Below, piece after piece: positions 15,898 to 24,668 of a DNA stretch of 47,168 nt. Made by a program: the position numbers and the translations under genes. A model generated the notes under the pieces. The model was not told the origin of the DNA and made no database searches. It saw only the letters and a program-made list of their open reading frames with translations. The stretch comes from Bacteroidales bacterium UBA4345 (GTDB lineage: Bacteria > Bacteroidota > Bacteroidia > Bacteroidales > Paludibacteraceae). The stretch is from positions 1 to 47,168 of the forward strand of contig DGTD01000064.1 of assembly GCA_002396385.1 (NCBI GenBank), written 5' to 3'. How positions within the stretch are numbered: position 1 is the first letter of the stretch; every line of letters begins with the position of its first letter.

Positions 15898-18228
15898 ATG
15901 AGAAAAGCTTCAACATACCTGTTGCTGATTGCCGCCGCGATTGGCGCCAACGCACAGAACGAGGCAGACATAATAGAAACCACCACTCTCGAGGAATTCT
16001 CGGTCGAGGTTCCCGCACAGAAAGAGGAGCAGCCACTCACGGCCCGCGCCTCGGCCACAACGGGTATAAGCAAGGTGAAGATGGAGCAACTGCAGATCGA
16101 CAACATTAAAGGCTTGTCGGCGCTGGTGCCCAACCTGCACAACCCCGACTACGGAAGCCGGACCACCTCGGCCATATACATACGCGGTATAGGCACCCGT
16201 ATGGACCAACCCGCAGTGGGCCTTTACGTCGACGGCATTCCCTATATGAACAAGAGCGCTTTCGACTTCAATTTTTCCGGTCTTCGCAAAATTGACATAG
16301 CACGAGGGCCGCAAGGCACCCTCTATGGTAGAAACACTATGGCCGGCATCATCAACATCGAGACCGAACTGCCCGACCTAGGTAAAGCTAGCACCAGCAT
16401 AGAGGCCGGATACGGCACCTACAACAAAACCAGCCTGCAAGCCAGCCACTACAACCACATTGGGAAAGTGGGCGTCTCGGTCGACGGCTATTACAACAGC
16501 AACGACGGCTACTACACCAACCACTACGACAACAGTAAAGTGGGAGGCGAATGGAACACTGGTGGCAGGGTGAACCTGACCTTCAAGAAGAAGCGGTTCA
16601 ACTCGCTCCTTTCCGTCAGCTATGACCATACCGACCAGTTGGGCTACCCCTATGCAAAACTCGACCCCGACGGGGAGCACTACAGCATTAACTACAACCA
16701 CACCTGCGCCTACCTGCGCGACCTGCAAACTACCGGACTGAAACTGGAATACGCTTGGAATAAACTGATTGTCAGTTCTGCTTCCAGCCTCCAATATCTA
16801 AAGGACGATATGGACCTGGACAACGACTTCACAAAAGACGACATTTTCACTCTTGAGCAGAAGCAGAAAGAGGTCTCGCTATTCGAAGAAATTGTTGTTA
16901 AAAGCAACCTGCGCGACCAGGTGTTCCGCCATTATTCCTTCTTGACCGGAGTCTCGGTTTTCAGCCGCAAACTGGATTTAGACGTGCCTGTTGCCATGCA
17001 AAACGACGGCATATCGCGACTGATAGAAGGGAACGTAAACCAAGTAGACGCACTTGAGAATATGGGATTCGAGCTCGACATCACAAACGACATGCTGCCC
17101 ATCGGTACCGACATTAAAAACAACAGCTGGGGTGCAGCCATCTTCCACCAGTCGACCTTCAACGTCAACGAAAAACTGAGTTTCGAGGCCGGCATCCGTG
17201 CCGACTACGAAAAGACCGACATCGACTACAACAGCGATTTCGAGACCAACTACATCTTTACCCCTATGATAACCAAGGTTAGAAGCGTTCTGACTGAGCT
17301 GTCGGGGTTCAAAGAGCAAGATTTTATGCAACTGTTGCCAAAGGTTACTGCCAAATACCAGTGGGAAAAAGGGATACACAGCAAAATGGTTTACGCCACC
17401 ATTGCCCGCGGGTACAAAAGTGGTGGCTACAATACGCAAATGATGAGCGACATTCTGCAGTTCCAGATGCAGAGAGATGTGAAGGCTGACCTCTATTACC
17501 AGATACCAGAGGAAATAACGACAGCCCGCGAAAAGATGTACGATATTCTTATTATTCCTAATTCAGATGTACCGAGCGAGGAAGACGTGCTGGGCTACAA
17601 ACCTGAGTACAGTTGGAACTACGAGGTAGGCACCAAACTGCGCTTCAACAAAGTGGACGCCGACGCGGCTCTCTTCTTCATTGATTGTACCGACCAGCAA
17701 GTTACCGTATTCAGTAACATTAGCGGTATGGGACGCATGATGGCAAACGCCGGACACACCCAAAGCTATGGTGTTGAGCTCTGCCTTGCCTACCACCCGA
17801 CCGACTGGCTCACCCTGCAAGGCAACTACGGATACACCTGCGCCGAGTTCAAAGACTACCAGGCCAACGACACCACCAACTACAAAGGCAACCGGGTGCC
17901 CTACGCCCCCGAACAAACCTATATGCTGGGAGTCGGCTTCAACAAGAACATAAAAAAAGTGGGACGACTGTTCGCCAACTTCGATTTCAGCGGCGCCGCC
18001 AACACTTACTGGAACGACGAGAATTCGGTAAAAGAAGAGGCCTACGGCATTCTGAACGGAAATATGGGAATAAACTTCGCAGGTTGTAGTTGGCTGACGC
18101 TGAGTGTTTGGGGTAAGAACCTGACCAACACCGACTACAACACGTTCTACTTCGAAAGTTTGGGGAACAAATTCGTACAAAAAGGCAAGCCTACACAAGC
18201 AGGCGTTAAACTAAAAATAAAGATTTAA
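15898..18228 (+). CDS. TonB-dependent outer-membrane receptor
   Basis: 776 residues. A signal peptide (MRKASTYLLLIAAAIGANAQ) is followed directly by the receptor; the carboxypeptidase-regulatory-like N-terminal domain of SusC-type receptors is absent. A plug domain spans about 50-160 (IYIRGIGTR, GLYVDGIPY, IDIARGPQGTLYGRNTMAGIINIET). The rest is a 22-strand-type barrel with the closing segments WGKNLTNTDY and a C-terminal beta strand, QAGVKLKIKI. TonB-dependent receptors carry iron chelates, haem, cobalamin or glycans across the outer membrane. No SusD partner is adjacent, so a small chelate is more likely than a polysaccharide, but the substrate cannot be read from sequence. The DUF4491 gene begins 4 bp after the stop. 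Expression is probably controlled through the 18-bp palindrome at 15801-15818. Confidence 0.93.
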   Translation: MRKASTYLLLIAAAIGANAQNEADIIETTTLEEFSVEVPAQKEEQPLTARASATTGISKVKMEQLQIDNIKGLSALVPNLHNPDYGSRTTSAIYIRGIGTRMDQPAVGLYVDGIPYMNKSAFDFNFSGLRKIDIARGPQGTLYGRNTMAGIINIETELPDLGKASTSIEAGYGTYNKTSLQASHYNHIGKVGVSVDGYYNSNDGYYTNHYDNSKVGGEWNTGGRVNLTFKKKRFNSLLSVSYDHTDQLGYPYAKLDPDGEHYSINYNHTCAYLRDLQTTGLKLEYAWNKLIVSSASSLQYLKDDMDLDNDFTKDDIFTLEQKQKEVSLFEEIVVKSNLRDQVFRHYSFLTGVSVFSRKLDLDVPVAMQNDGISRLIEGNVNQVDALENMGFELDITNDMLPIGTDIKNNSWGAAIFHQSTFNVNEKLSFEAGIRADYEKTDIDYNSDFETNYIFTPMITKVRSVLTELSGFKEQDFMQLLPKVTAKYQWEKGIHSKMVYATIARGYKSGGYNTQMMSDILQFQMQRDVKADLYYQIPEEITTAREKMYDILIIPNSDVPSEEDVLGYKPEYSWNYEVGTKLRFNKVDADAALFFIDCTDQQVTVFSNISGMGRMMANAGHTQSYGVELCLAYHPTDWLTLQGNYGYTCAEFKDYQANDTTNYKGNRVPYAPEQTYMLGVGFNKNIKKVGRLFANFDFSGAANTYWNDENSVKEEAYGILNGNMGINFAGCSWLTLSVWGKNLTNTDYNTFYFESLGNKFVQKGKPTQAGVKLKIKI

Positions 18229-18232
18229 GATT

Positions 18233-18559
18233 ATGGCAGATTTAAATTGGACAGGGTTGATTCTTGGTGTGATAACATTTTTACTGATTGGCTTATTCCA
18301 CCCTATCGTAATCAAGGCAGAATACTATTTCGGAGCCAGACCCACCTGGATATTCTTCTTACTGGCAGGTGTATTGTCGGTCGTAGCATCAGTAATGATG
18401 CAGAACATCATCGGCAGCACCACACTGGGTATCATCGGTTTCTCTTGCTTCTGGAGTATCGGCGAACTGTTCGAGCAGGAGAAACGCGTTCAGAAAGGTT
18501 GGTTTCCACGTAACCCAAAGCGCACTTATCCATTCGACAAAAAGCAAGAAGACAAATAA
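18233..18559 (+). CDS. DUF4491 family small membrane protein
   Basis: 108 residues with about three to four hydrophobic segments (WTGLILGVITFLLIGLFHP, WIFFLLAGVLSVVASVM, TTLGIIGFSCFWSIGELFEQ) and a basic C-terminal tail containing the WFPRNPKRTYP motif. This pattern is that of the DUF4491 family of Bacteroidetes inner-membrane proteins, whose function is not known. The start lies 4 bp after the TonB receptor stop, so the two form one transcription unit and probably share a process, perhaps handling the same imported substrate. Confidence 0.85.
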   Translation: MADLNWTGLILGVITFLLIGLFHPIVIKAEYYFGARPTWIFFLLAGVLSVVASVMMQNIIGSTTLGIIGFSCFWSIGELFEQEKRVQKGWFPRNPKRTYPFDKKQEDK

Positions 18560-18574
18560 GTCCCATACAGAACA

Positions 18575-18611
18575 GAAGAACGGGAATCTGGATGCCAGAC
18601 TCCCGTTCTTC
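18575..18611 (+). terminator. Strong hairpin after the receptor-DUF4491 unit
   Basis: GAAGAACGGGA at 18575-18585 pairs with TCCCGTTCTTC at 18601-18611, with an inner TCTGG/CCAGA stem. The T-tract is short, so termination is likely but not typical. Confidence 0.6.
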
Positions 18612-18683
18612 ATTTAAAAATCTCCCATACAAGCATCTATTCCTAGAACAGAAGCAACAGGATTCCACTCTTCTTCCACTAGA

Positions 18684-18725
18684 AAAAAACAGTCCGCATG
18701 GCGGAGTTACGCCCCATGCGGACTG
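18684..18725 (-). terminator. Terminator of the 51-residue-repeat adhesin gene
   Basis: CAGTCCGCATGG pairs with CCATGCGGACTG across 18690-18725. Read on the minus strand it is followed by a run of seven T (18684-18689), 45 bp after the stop of the 18771-23246 gene. Confidence 0.8.
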
Positions 18726-18770
18726 AATATCAAGCTATTCTATGTTTATACTTTCCAACCAGATACCGGC

Positions 18771-21700
18771 CTAACGCAGCAGAGTAAAACTGCCCACTTT
18801 TTGAGTATCGGTTTCCTCAAGGTCAATCTCAAACCAGTAGTCTGTGCTAGGTTGTGGATGACCTAGATAGTAACCATCCCAACCCGGATATTCGTTGGTA
18901 TAAGTCACAAGCAATTTGCCCCAACGATTGAAAATCTTAACAGTGTACTTTGAATAGTACGAAAGGTTTTCAATCTCCCAAGTATCGCGAATGCCATCAC
19001 CATTTGGAGTCATAAACTTTGCCGGTATAACATCAGGGCGAACCACTTTTTCTATAACGAACAGATTCAGAGTAACGATACTGTCGCAACCGTAGCGATT
19101 AACCCCCTCATGCGTGAAGACATTCTCCCCTACCTCATAAGAATCGATATAGAATCCATTCCTTTTGTAGATGGCACCCTCTTTAATGGTATCGTTAAAT
19201 TCAACAATATGAGGTTTAACAACGGTAAGATATAGAGTCACAACACTGTCACAACCATTCGCACTAACATAAGTTTCCTCATATTTACCCGTTTCAGTTA
19301 GCGTCTGACTGCCGAACTCATAAGTTTCGCCCTCGCAAATCATCTCTCTAATAGTAGACTTGCTGCTTTCCGTTACCTTCAAATCAAGGGTTACAATACT
19401 GTCGCAGCCCGTACTGCTGGTAAAGGTTGCCTTGTATTGGCCCGGATTTTTCAGTGTTCTATCGCCAAAGACATAGACATCGCCACGACAGATAGTTTCT
19501 TCGATATTGGAATAGACTTTGTCAGTCACTTTCAAAACAAGAGTAACAACACTGTCGCAACCCAGAATATTTTTGAAAGTCTCCACATATTCACCTGCAG
19601 CGTTTAAACGCTTCTTGCCGAACCTGTAGTAATCGCCCTCACAAATGGTCTCTTCAACAGTCACATAGTCGATTTTAGCCATTTTCAGGGTCAGCGTCAC
19701 AATACTGTCGCAACCGGCAGCATTGGTAAAGACTTCCTCGTAAGTACCAGCAGCGTTATAGGTCTTGCTACCGAACTTATAGCTTTCACCTTCGCAAATG
19801 GTTTCCTCAATAGCATTAGTACTATGTTTTGCCACATTCAGAGTAAGGGTCACGATGCTGTCGCAACCGGCAACGTTGGTGAAGGTTTCCACATATTCAC
19901 CCGCAGCGTTCAACGTCTGTGTGCCGAACACAAAGGTTTGTCCTTCGCAGATGGTTTCTTTAATGGCAGTCCTGCTGATTTTAGCCAGCTTCAAAGTCAG
20001 CGTCACAACACTATCGCAACCAGCGGCATTGGTGAAGGTCTCCTTGTATTTACCAGCCGAACTCAGCGTCTGTGTGCCGAACACAAAGCTTTCGCCTTCG
20101 CAAATGGTCTCCTCAATAGCATTTGTGCTTTTCGGAGCCACTTTCAAAGTCAGGGTTACAATGCTGTCGCAACCGGCAACATTGGTGAAGGTTTCCACAT
20201 AAGTTCCAGCTGTAGCATAGGTCTTTTTGCCAAACGTGTAGCTTCCTCCCTGACAGATGGTTTCCTCGATAGCAACCTTATTGACTTCGGCCACCTTCAA
20301 AGTAAGAGTAACAACACTATCGCAACCGGCAACATTGGTGAACGTTTCTTCATAGGTGCCAGCTGTTGAATACGTCTTTTCACCAAGTGTGTAGCTTTCG
20401 CCTTCGCAAATGGTTTCCTCAATAGCTGTTGCGCTATTCTTAGCCACATTCAAAGTCAACGTCACAATACTGTCGCAACCAGCAACGTTAGTGAATGTTT
20501 CCACATATTCTCCTGTGGAGGTCAGCGTCTGTGTACCGAATACGAAACTTTGTCCTTCGCAGATGGCCTCTTTAACGGCCACTCTGCTGATTTCACCCAC
20601 TTTCAAAGTAAGGGTCACGATACTGTCGCAACCATCGACACTGGTGAACGTTTCCTTGTAAGTGCCAGAACTAGACAGCGTCTGCGTACCGAACTTATAG
20701 CTATCGCCCTCACAGATGAATTCCTCAATGGTCTTGTTGTAAACATCGGCCACCTTCAAGGTCAGGGTCACAATGCTGTCGCAACCATCGACGCTGGTGA
20801 ACGTTTCCTTGTAAATACCAGAACTAGACAGCATCTGCGTGCCGAACTTATAGCTTTCTCCCTCGCAGATGGTCTCCTCTATGTCTTTGTAGCTGACTTC
20901 GGCTACCTTCAAGGTCAAGGTCACGATGCTGTCGCAACCGGCAGCGTTGGTGAAAGTCTCCTTGTAAATGCCGGAAGTCGTCAACACCTGAGTACCGAAC
21001 TTATAACTTGCGCCCTCGCAGATGGTCTCCTCTATGTCTTTGTAGCTGACTTCGGCTACCTTCAAGGTCAGGGTCACGATGCTGTCGCAACCGGCAGCGT
21101 TGGTGAAAGTTTCCTTGTAAATGCCGGAAGTCGTCAATACCTGAGTACCGAGTTTATAGGCTGTGCCCTCGCAGATGGTCTCTTCAATGTCTTTGTAGCT
21201 GACTTCGGCAACCTTCAAGGTCAGGGTCACAATACTGTCGCAACCGGCAGCGTTGGTGAAGGTCTCCTTGTAAACGCCGGGAGTTGTCAACACCTGAGTA
21301 CCGAGCTTATAACTTGCGCCCTCGCAGATGGTCTCTTCAATGTCTTTGTAGCTGACTTCGGCAACCTTCAAGGTGAGGGTCACGATGCTGTCGCAACCGG
21401 CAGCGTTGGTGAAGGTCTCCTTGTAAATGCCGGAAGTCGTCAACACCTGAGTGCCGAACTTATAGGCAGTACCCTCACAGATGGTTTCCTCGATATTTTT
21501 AGTCGCCACATCAACCACCTTCAAGGTTAGGGTCACGATGCTGTCGCAACCGGCAGCGCTAGTGAAGGTCTCCTTGTAAATGCCGGAAGTCGTCAACACC
21601 TGGGTGCCGAACTTATAGGCAGTACCCTCGCAGATGGTCTCCTCAACGTCTTTGTAGCGGACTTCGGCCACCTTTAAGGTTAGGGTCACGATGCTGTCGC

Positions 21701-23246
21701 AACCGGCAGCACTAGTGAAGGTCTCCTTGTAGATGCCGGAAGTCGTCAACACCTGGGTGCCGAACTTATAGGCAGTACCCTCGCAGATGGTTTCTTCTAT
21801 GTCTTTGTAGCTGACTTCGGCAACCTTCAAGGTTAGGGTCACGACGCTGTCGCAACCGGCAACACTCGTGAAGGTTTCCTTGTAGGTGCCGGGAGTCGTC
21901 AGCGTCTGAGTGCCAAACTTATAGCTTTCACCCTCACAGATGGTTTCCTCGATGTCTTTAGTTACCGCATCAACCACATCCAAGGAAAGGATTACAATAC
22001 TATCACAACCAGCTTCGCTTGTAAATTTAAACTCATATTCACCGGCCTTTGTTAGTGACGAACTTTCATACGTGTAAGATTCGCCTTCACAAATTCTCTT
22101 CTTCAAAACAGTAGGCAGAATTTCATCCAATACAGTCAATTCAAGCGATATAACACTATCCCCACCCAAATGGTTAACTAAAGTGTCGGTATAAATACCC
22201 GTCTCACTTAATGTTTGACCAGCAAATTCGTAAGTTTCACCGTAACAAATAGTGTCGTACAAAGTGGTATCAATATCACACCTTTTCACCAAAATAGGTA
22301 CAATGTCCGATGCCGACTCGCAAAGGCTGAAATTACTTTCCACGCCAGCAGAAGACACCTGCACTTTATAGTAACCCGCTTCTACCTCCGAAAGGTTCTC
22401 AAAGCTAAGCGTCGGACCTTTTCCAACTTTCTCCCAGTTTTTTGTATAGTCCTTAGTCGTGTTCTTATACCAGGTGTATGTAACAGGCTCGATATAAGAA
22501 GAGTTTGAATTATCAAACTTCGCTTTAATGGTGAAGTTTGATCCCATACAAAGCGAATCGTCAGGCATATTCACCTCAACTGGAGGCGTTTTCAACTTTA
22601 TTTCAATATCGTCGAGTGCAAAGTCGCCACCATTACCACCTGCTCCAGAGAAAACCCGGTAGACGATGGAAGTTTGCCCTTCAGGGACCGTAAATGGCAT
22701 ACTGAAGTATTGCCACTTATATTCTTTACAGTTGATGTAGAATTTCTCTGAATTCAATACATTTCCATTTTCGTCTTCTATAGTAAGCGTAACAGGAGCA
22801 TTAACCGATGCGTTTACAGGGTGTCCCCAAAAAGAGAAAACCAAATCTGTATGTTCACACAAATCATCAACTTTCACATTATAGAATGTTGCCTCCTTAT
22901 AATCAAGGTCAATCTGTAAAAAGTTACCCCTTGTAAGGTCACCCTCGTGCGTGTGGTCACCAAATTCGGCATACCATCCGTTATAAGTGTGATTTCCCTG
23001 ATAAGTAGCTCGTTTTATGGCTTCTTTTCTAATAGAATAGCCATTCTTTTTCATATCCCACAAATGCGAGGAATACAGCAAACCATCAATGACTCCGTCT
23101 GGTAGAGGGGGAGAACCGTAAGGTGGGTCGTTAAGAGAGTTACCTCCAAAGTCCTCCTTAAAAAGAATTGTTTCTCCTTCTGCGCCAAAAGCATTGATAG
23201 CACACAACATTAAAGAGATAAAGCAAATCAGTTTGACAGGTTTCAT
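18771..23246 (-). CDS. Large secreted repeat adhesin with T9SS type-B (gliding-motility-like) C-terminal domain
   Basis: 1,491 residues. A signal peptide (MKPVKLICFISLMLCAINAFG) is followed by a jelly-roll-like domain (about 25-235; ILFKEDFGG start, FALDDIEIKL end) and an Ig-like domain (about 240-325). Then come about 21 tandem 51-residue repeats (about 329-1402) built on ETICEGxxYxFG and GCDSIVTLTLKV. The last 85 residues (MTPNGDGIRDTWEI, VKIFNRWGKLL, GWDG, DYWFEIDL) are the gliding-motility-associated C-terminal domain, a type-B T9SS sorting signal, so the protein should cross the outer membrane through T9SS. Two conserved Cys per repeat may form one disulfide each. The architecture suggests a long adhesive filament with the jelly-roll and Ig domains as tip; the ligand is unknown. 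A promoter and a terminator flank it, so it is transcribed alone. Confidence 0.93.
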   Translation of the reverse strand: MKPVKLICFISLMLCAINAFGAEGETILFKEDFGGNSLNDPPYGSPPLPDGVIDGLLYSSHLWDMKKNGYSIRKEAIKRATYQGNHTYNGWYAEFGDHTHEGDLTRGNFLQIDLDYKEATFYNVKVDDLCEHTDLVFSFWGHPVNASVNAPVTLTIEDENGNVLNSEKFYINCKEYKWQYFSMPFTVPEGQTSIVYRVFSGAGGNGGDFALDDIEIKLKTPPVEVNMPDDSLCMGSNFTIKAKFDNSNSSYIEPVTYTWYKNTTKDYTKNWEKVGKGPTLSFENLSEVEAGYYKVQVSSAGVESNFSLCESASDIVPILVKRCDIDTTLYDTICYGETYEFAGQTLSETGIYTDTLVNHLGGDSVISLELTVLDEILPTVLKKRICEGESYTYESSSLTKAGEYEFKFTSEAGCDSIVILSLDVVDAVTKDIEETICEGESYKFGTQTLTTPGTYKETFTSVAGCDSVVTLTLKVAEVSYKDIEETICEGTAYKFGTQVLTTSGIYKETFTSAAGCDSIVTLTLKVAEVRYKDVEETICEGTAYKFGTQVLTTSGIYKETFTSAAGCDSIVTLTLKVVDVATKNIEETICEGTAYKFGTQVLTTSGIYKETFTNAAGCDSIVTLTLKVAEVSYKDIEETICEGASYKLGTQVLTTPGVYKETFTNAAGCDSIVTLTLKVAEVSYKDIEETICEGTAYKLGTQVLTTSGIYKETFTNAAGCDSIVTLTLKVAEVSYKDIEETICEGASYKFGTQVLTTSGIYKETFTNAAGCDSIVTLTLKVAEVSYKDIEETICEGESYKFGTQMLSSSGIYKETFTSVDGCDSIVTLTLKVADVYNKTIEEFICEGDSYKFGTQTLSSSGTYKETFTSVDGCDSIVTLTLKVGEISRVAVKEAICEGQSFVFGTQTLTSTGEYVETFTNVAGCDSIVTLTLNVAKNSATAIEETICEGESYTLGEKTYSTAGTYEETFTNVAGCDSVVTLTLKVAEVNKVAIEETICQGGSYTFGKKTYATAGTYVETFTNVAGCDSIVTLTLKVAPKSTNAIEETICEGESFVFGTQTLSSAGKYKETFTNAAGCDSVVTLTLKLAKISRTAIKETICEGQTFVFGTQTLNAAGEYVETFTNVAGCDSIVTLTLNVAKHSTNAIEETICEGESYKFGSKTYNAAGTYEEVFTNAAGCDSIVTLTLKMAKIDYVTVEETICEGDYYRFGKKRLNAAGEYVETFKNILGCDSVVTLVLKVTDKVYSNIEETICRGDVYVFGDRTLKNPGQYKATFTSSTGCDSIVTLDLKVTESSKSTIREMICEGETYEFGSQTLTETGKYEETYVSANGCDSVVTLYLTVVKPHIVEFNDTIKEGAIYKRNGFYIDSYEVGENVFTHEGVNRYGCDSIVTLNLFVIEKVVRPDVIPAKFMTPNGDGIRDTWEIENLSYYSKYTVKIFNRWGKLLVTYTNEYPGWDGYYLGHPQPSTDYWFEIDLEETDTQKVGSFTLLR
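19040..22262 (-). repeat. About 21 tandem 153-bp (51-residue) Cys-containing repeats
   Basis: The codons for GCDSIVTLTLKV recur every 153 bp, for example near 20,930, 21,083, 21,236, 21,389, 21,542 and 21,695. Nineteen copies are canonical. The first carries GGDS in place of GCDS and the last carries an insertion before its GCDS. The central copies (about 20,880-21,900) are nearly identical at DNA level, while the flanking ones are diverged, as expected for expansion from the middle. Confidence 0.92.
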
Positions 23247-23363
23247 ATACTTTTAATAACAGAAATTTATATTACGTAAAGACTAACCGCAGTATAATTA
23301 TATACAAAAGCAAACAATTTCATTCTGCTTTTTTCATCTCCAGCATTCTTTACTTTACGGTTA

Positions 23364-23389
23364 CAAAATTACGAGCCACCCCATCACAA
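23364..23389 (-). promoter_or_regulatory. Promoter of the 51-residue-repeat adhesin gene
   Basis: On the minus strand TTG (23389-23387) is followed after 15 bases by the -7 box TAATTTTG (23371-23364). The leader to the ATG at 23246 would be about 110 nt. Confidence 0.5.
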
Positions 23390-23440
23390 TAAAATAGCAA
23401 ACATGCCCCAAAAGTGAGCAGAAGAGGTTAAAAATGTAGC

Positions 23441-23474
23441 AAAAAAAAGTGTCACGTGCATGCACGTAACACTG
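23441..23474 (-). terminator. Terminator of the DUF2027/Smr gene
   Basis: AGTGTCACGTGCA and TGCACGTAACACT (23449-23474) form a near-perfect palindrome, followed on the minus strand by a run of T (23441-23448). It lies 25 bp after the stop of the gene ending at 23499. Confidence 0.75.
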
Positions 23475-23498
23475 ATTATTCTTGTAGTTAGACAGATT

Positions 23499-24608
23499 TT
23501 ACTTTATTGTCACCTGGGTAGCACCAAACCCATACTCTTGGAAAGAAGCATCTTGGAAAGTGCATTGTTTGTAACTGTGCTTCAATTCCTTCAAAATGGC
23601 AGCCCTTAAGACGCCATCACCCTTACCATGAATGAACACAATTCTTTGACCCTTGAAACGGATATAGGAGTTCATGGTTTCCTTAAACTTGTCTAACTGG
23701 TATTGGAGGATATCACGGGAAGAAAGTCCGTTAATATTGTCCATAAGCGAGGCAATGTGCAGATCAACTTCTAAAATATCGCCACTGGGTTTGCTGCTTT
23801 TTGAAACCTTTGGAGTTTCAGTCTGTTCCTTCTGCGCAGAAGCAGCAGCCAACTGCTTAGCATCAACTTCAAAAGGTTCAGCCGAAGCATCATCCACCAC
23901 AACAGGCACCATCAGGGCATCCTCGTCAAAAAAGTCGTTGGGTACAAAGCTGTGCAGTTTGTAGAAGCGGACAGGATTGAGGTGGATATGGACATCGGCA
24001 GCAGGTTTCTGCACATAGGCTTTCGTCTTCTTAAAGGCAATGAACTGCACATTAAGGTGTTCGAACGCATTGAGGTCTTCAGCCGTAAATTCGTCGATGA
24101 ACTCCTTAGTATTAGGTTGAATAAAACCAGAAGCCTGACGGTCAACCTTCACTTGTCCGGTTGAAATAGTATAGGCCAGTTCGTAATTTGAGTCGTTAAT
24201 AAGGTACCACTCGAAAGAAGTATTCCCCAACTGCCGGCTATCGACAGGCACAAAAGCCATATACACATTCAACACATTACCCTCAGGCCTTTCGGGCTGC
24301 ACCTTTCCGGTTGTAGGCAGGTCGGAATCGTCGAAGCGCTGTTTCTGCGGAACTTTTTCAGCCGGTTTCGCCACCACGACCGGCTCGTCGTCAGAAATCC
24401 TCTTACGTTTTGCCTCGTCCTGTCTCTTCAGACGCGAAAAGACATCATTGTCGGCATTTTCATTAATAACCACACATTCCGAAACAGGGGTTGGGAAGTC
24501 GAAGCCGTCGGCATCCGTCACCTCCACCATATCTTTACTTAACACTTTGCTGACCACGCCACCGCCCTCACTGTTGAGAAAGCGTACTTTATCGCCTACC
24601 TTTATCAT
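23499..24608 (-). CDS. DUF2027 and Smr domain protein
   Basis: 369 residues from ATG at 24608. An upstream in-frame Met at 24665 would add 19 residues but overlaps the promoter region, and MIKVGDKVRFLN is a natural start. The N-terminus is a small beta domain (VGDKVRFLNSEGGGVV), a charged linker follows, and the middle matches the DUF2027 region of Bacteroidetes Smr proteins. The C-terminal 90 residues are an Smr domain with DLH and HGKGDGVLR, the motifs of MutS2-like nucleases and of Smr proteins acting on nucleic acids, including ribosome-collision factors. There is no MutS ATPase part. The role in Bacteroidetes is not settled; nucleic-acid binding or cleavage is the best guess. It is divergent from queA with overlapping promoters. 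Confidence 0.88.
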   Translation of the reverse strand: MIKVGDKVRFLNSEGGGVVSKVLSKDMVEVTDADGFDFPTPVSECVVINENADNDVFSRLKRQDEAKRKRISDDEPVVVAKPAEKVPQKQRFDDSDLPTTGKVQPERPEGNVLNVYMAFVPVDSRQLGNTSFEWYLINDSNYELAYTISTGQVKVDRQASGFIQPNTKEFIDEFTAEDLNAFEHLNVQFIAFKKTKAYVQKPAADVHIHLNPVRFYKLHSFVPNDFFDEDALMVPVVVDDASAEPFEVDAKQLAAASAQKEQTETPKVSKSSKPSGDILEVDLHIASLMDNINGLSSRDILQYQLDKFKETMNSYIRFKGQRIVFIHGKGDGVLRAAILKELKHSYKQCTFQDASFQEYGFGATQVTIK

Positions 24609-24616
24609 ATTTTCAA

Positions 24617-24647
24617 TTGAATTATAAACCAAAGTTAAGTAATTTTG
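24617..24647 (+). promoter_or_regulatory. queA promoter
   Basis: TTG at 24617-24619 and -7 box TAATTTTG at 24640-24647. The start codon is 21 bp downstream, so the leader is very short. Confidence 0.6.
24630..24637 (-). promoter_or_regulatory. -7 box of the DUF2027/Smr gene
   Basis: TAACTTTG on the minus strand, 21 bp upstream of the ATG at 24608. It lies only 2 bp from the oppositely directed queA -7 box. Confidence 0.6.
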
Positions 24648-24668
24648 CGGTAAGATAACAAGCAAGCG

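Noticed and set aside
17563..18198. Minus-strand frame of 211 residues inside the TonB receptor gene
   Set aside because: It lies wholly within a well-supported receptor gene and shows no protein-family features.
20550..21530. Plus-strand frame of 326 residues opposite the 51-residue repeats
   Set aside because: Antisense shadow of the 153-bp repeats; its own repeats simply mirror the coding repeats.
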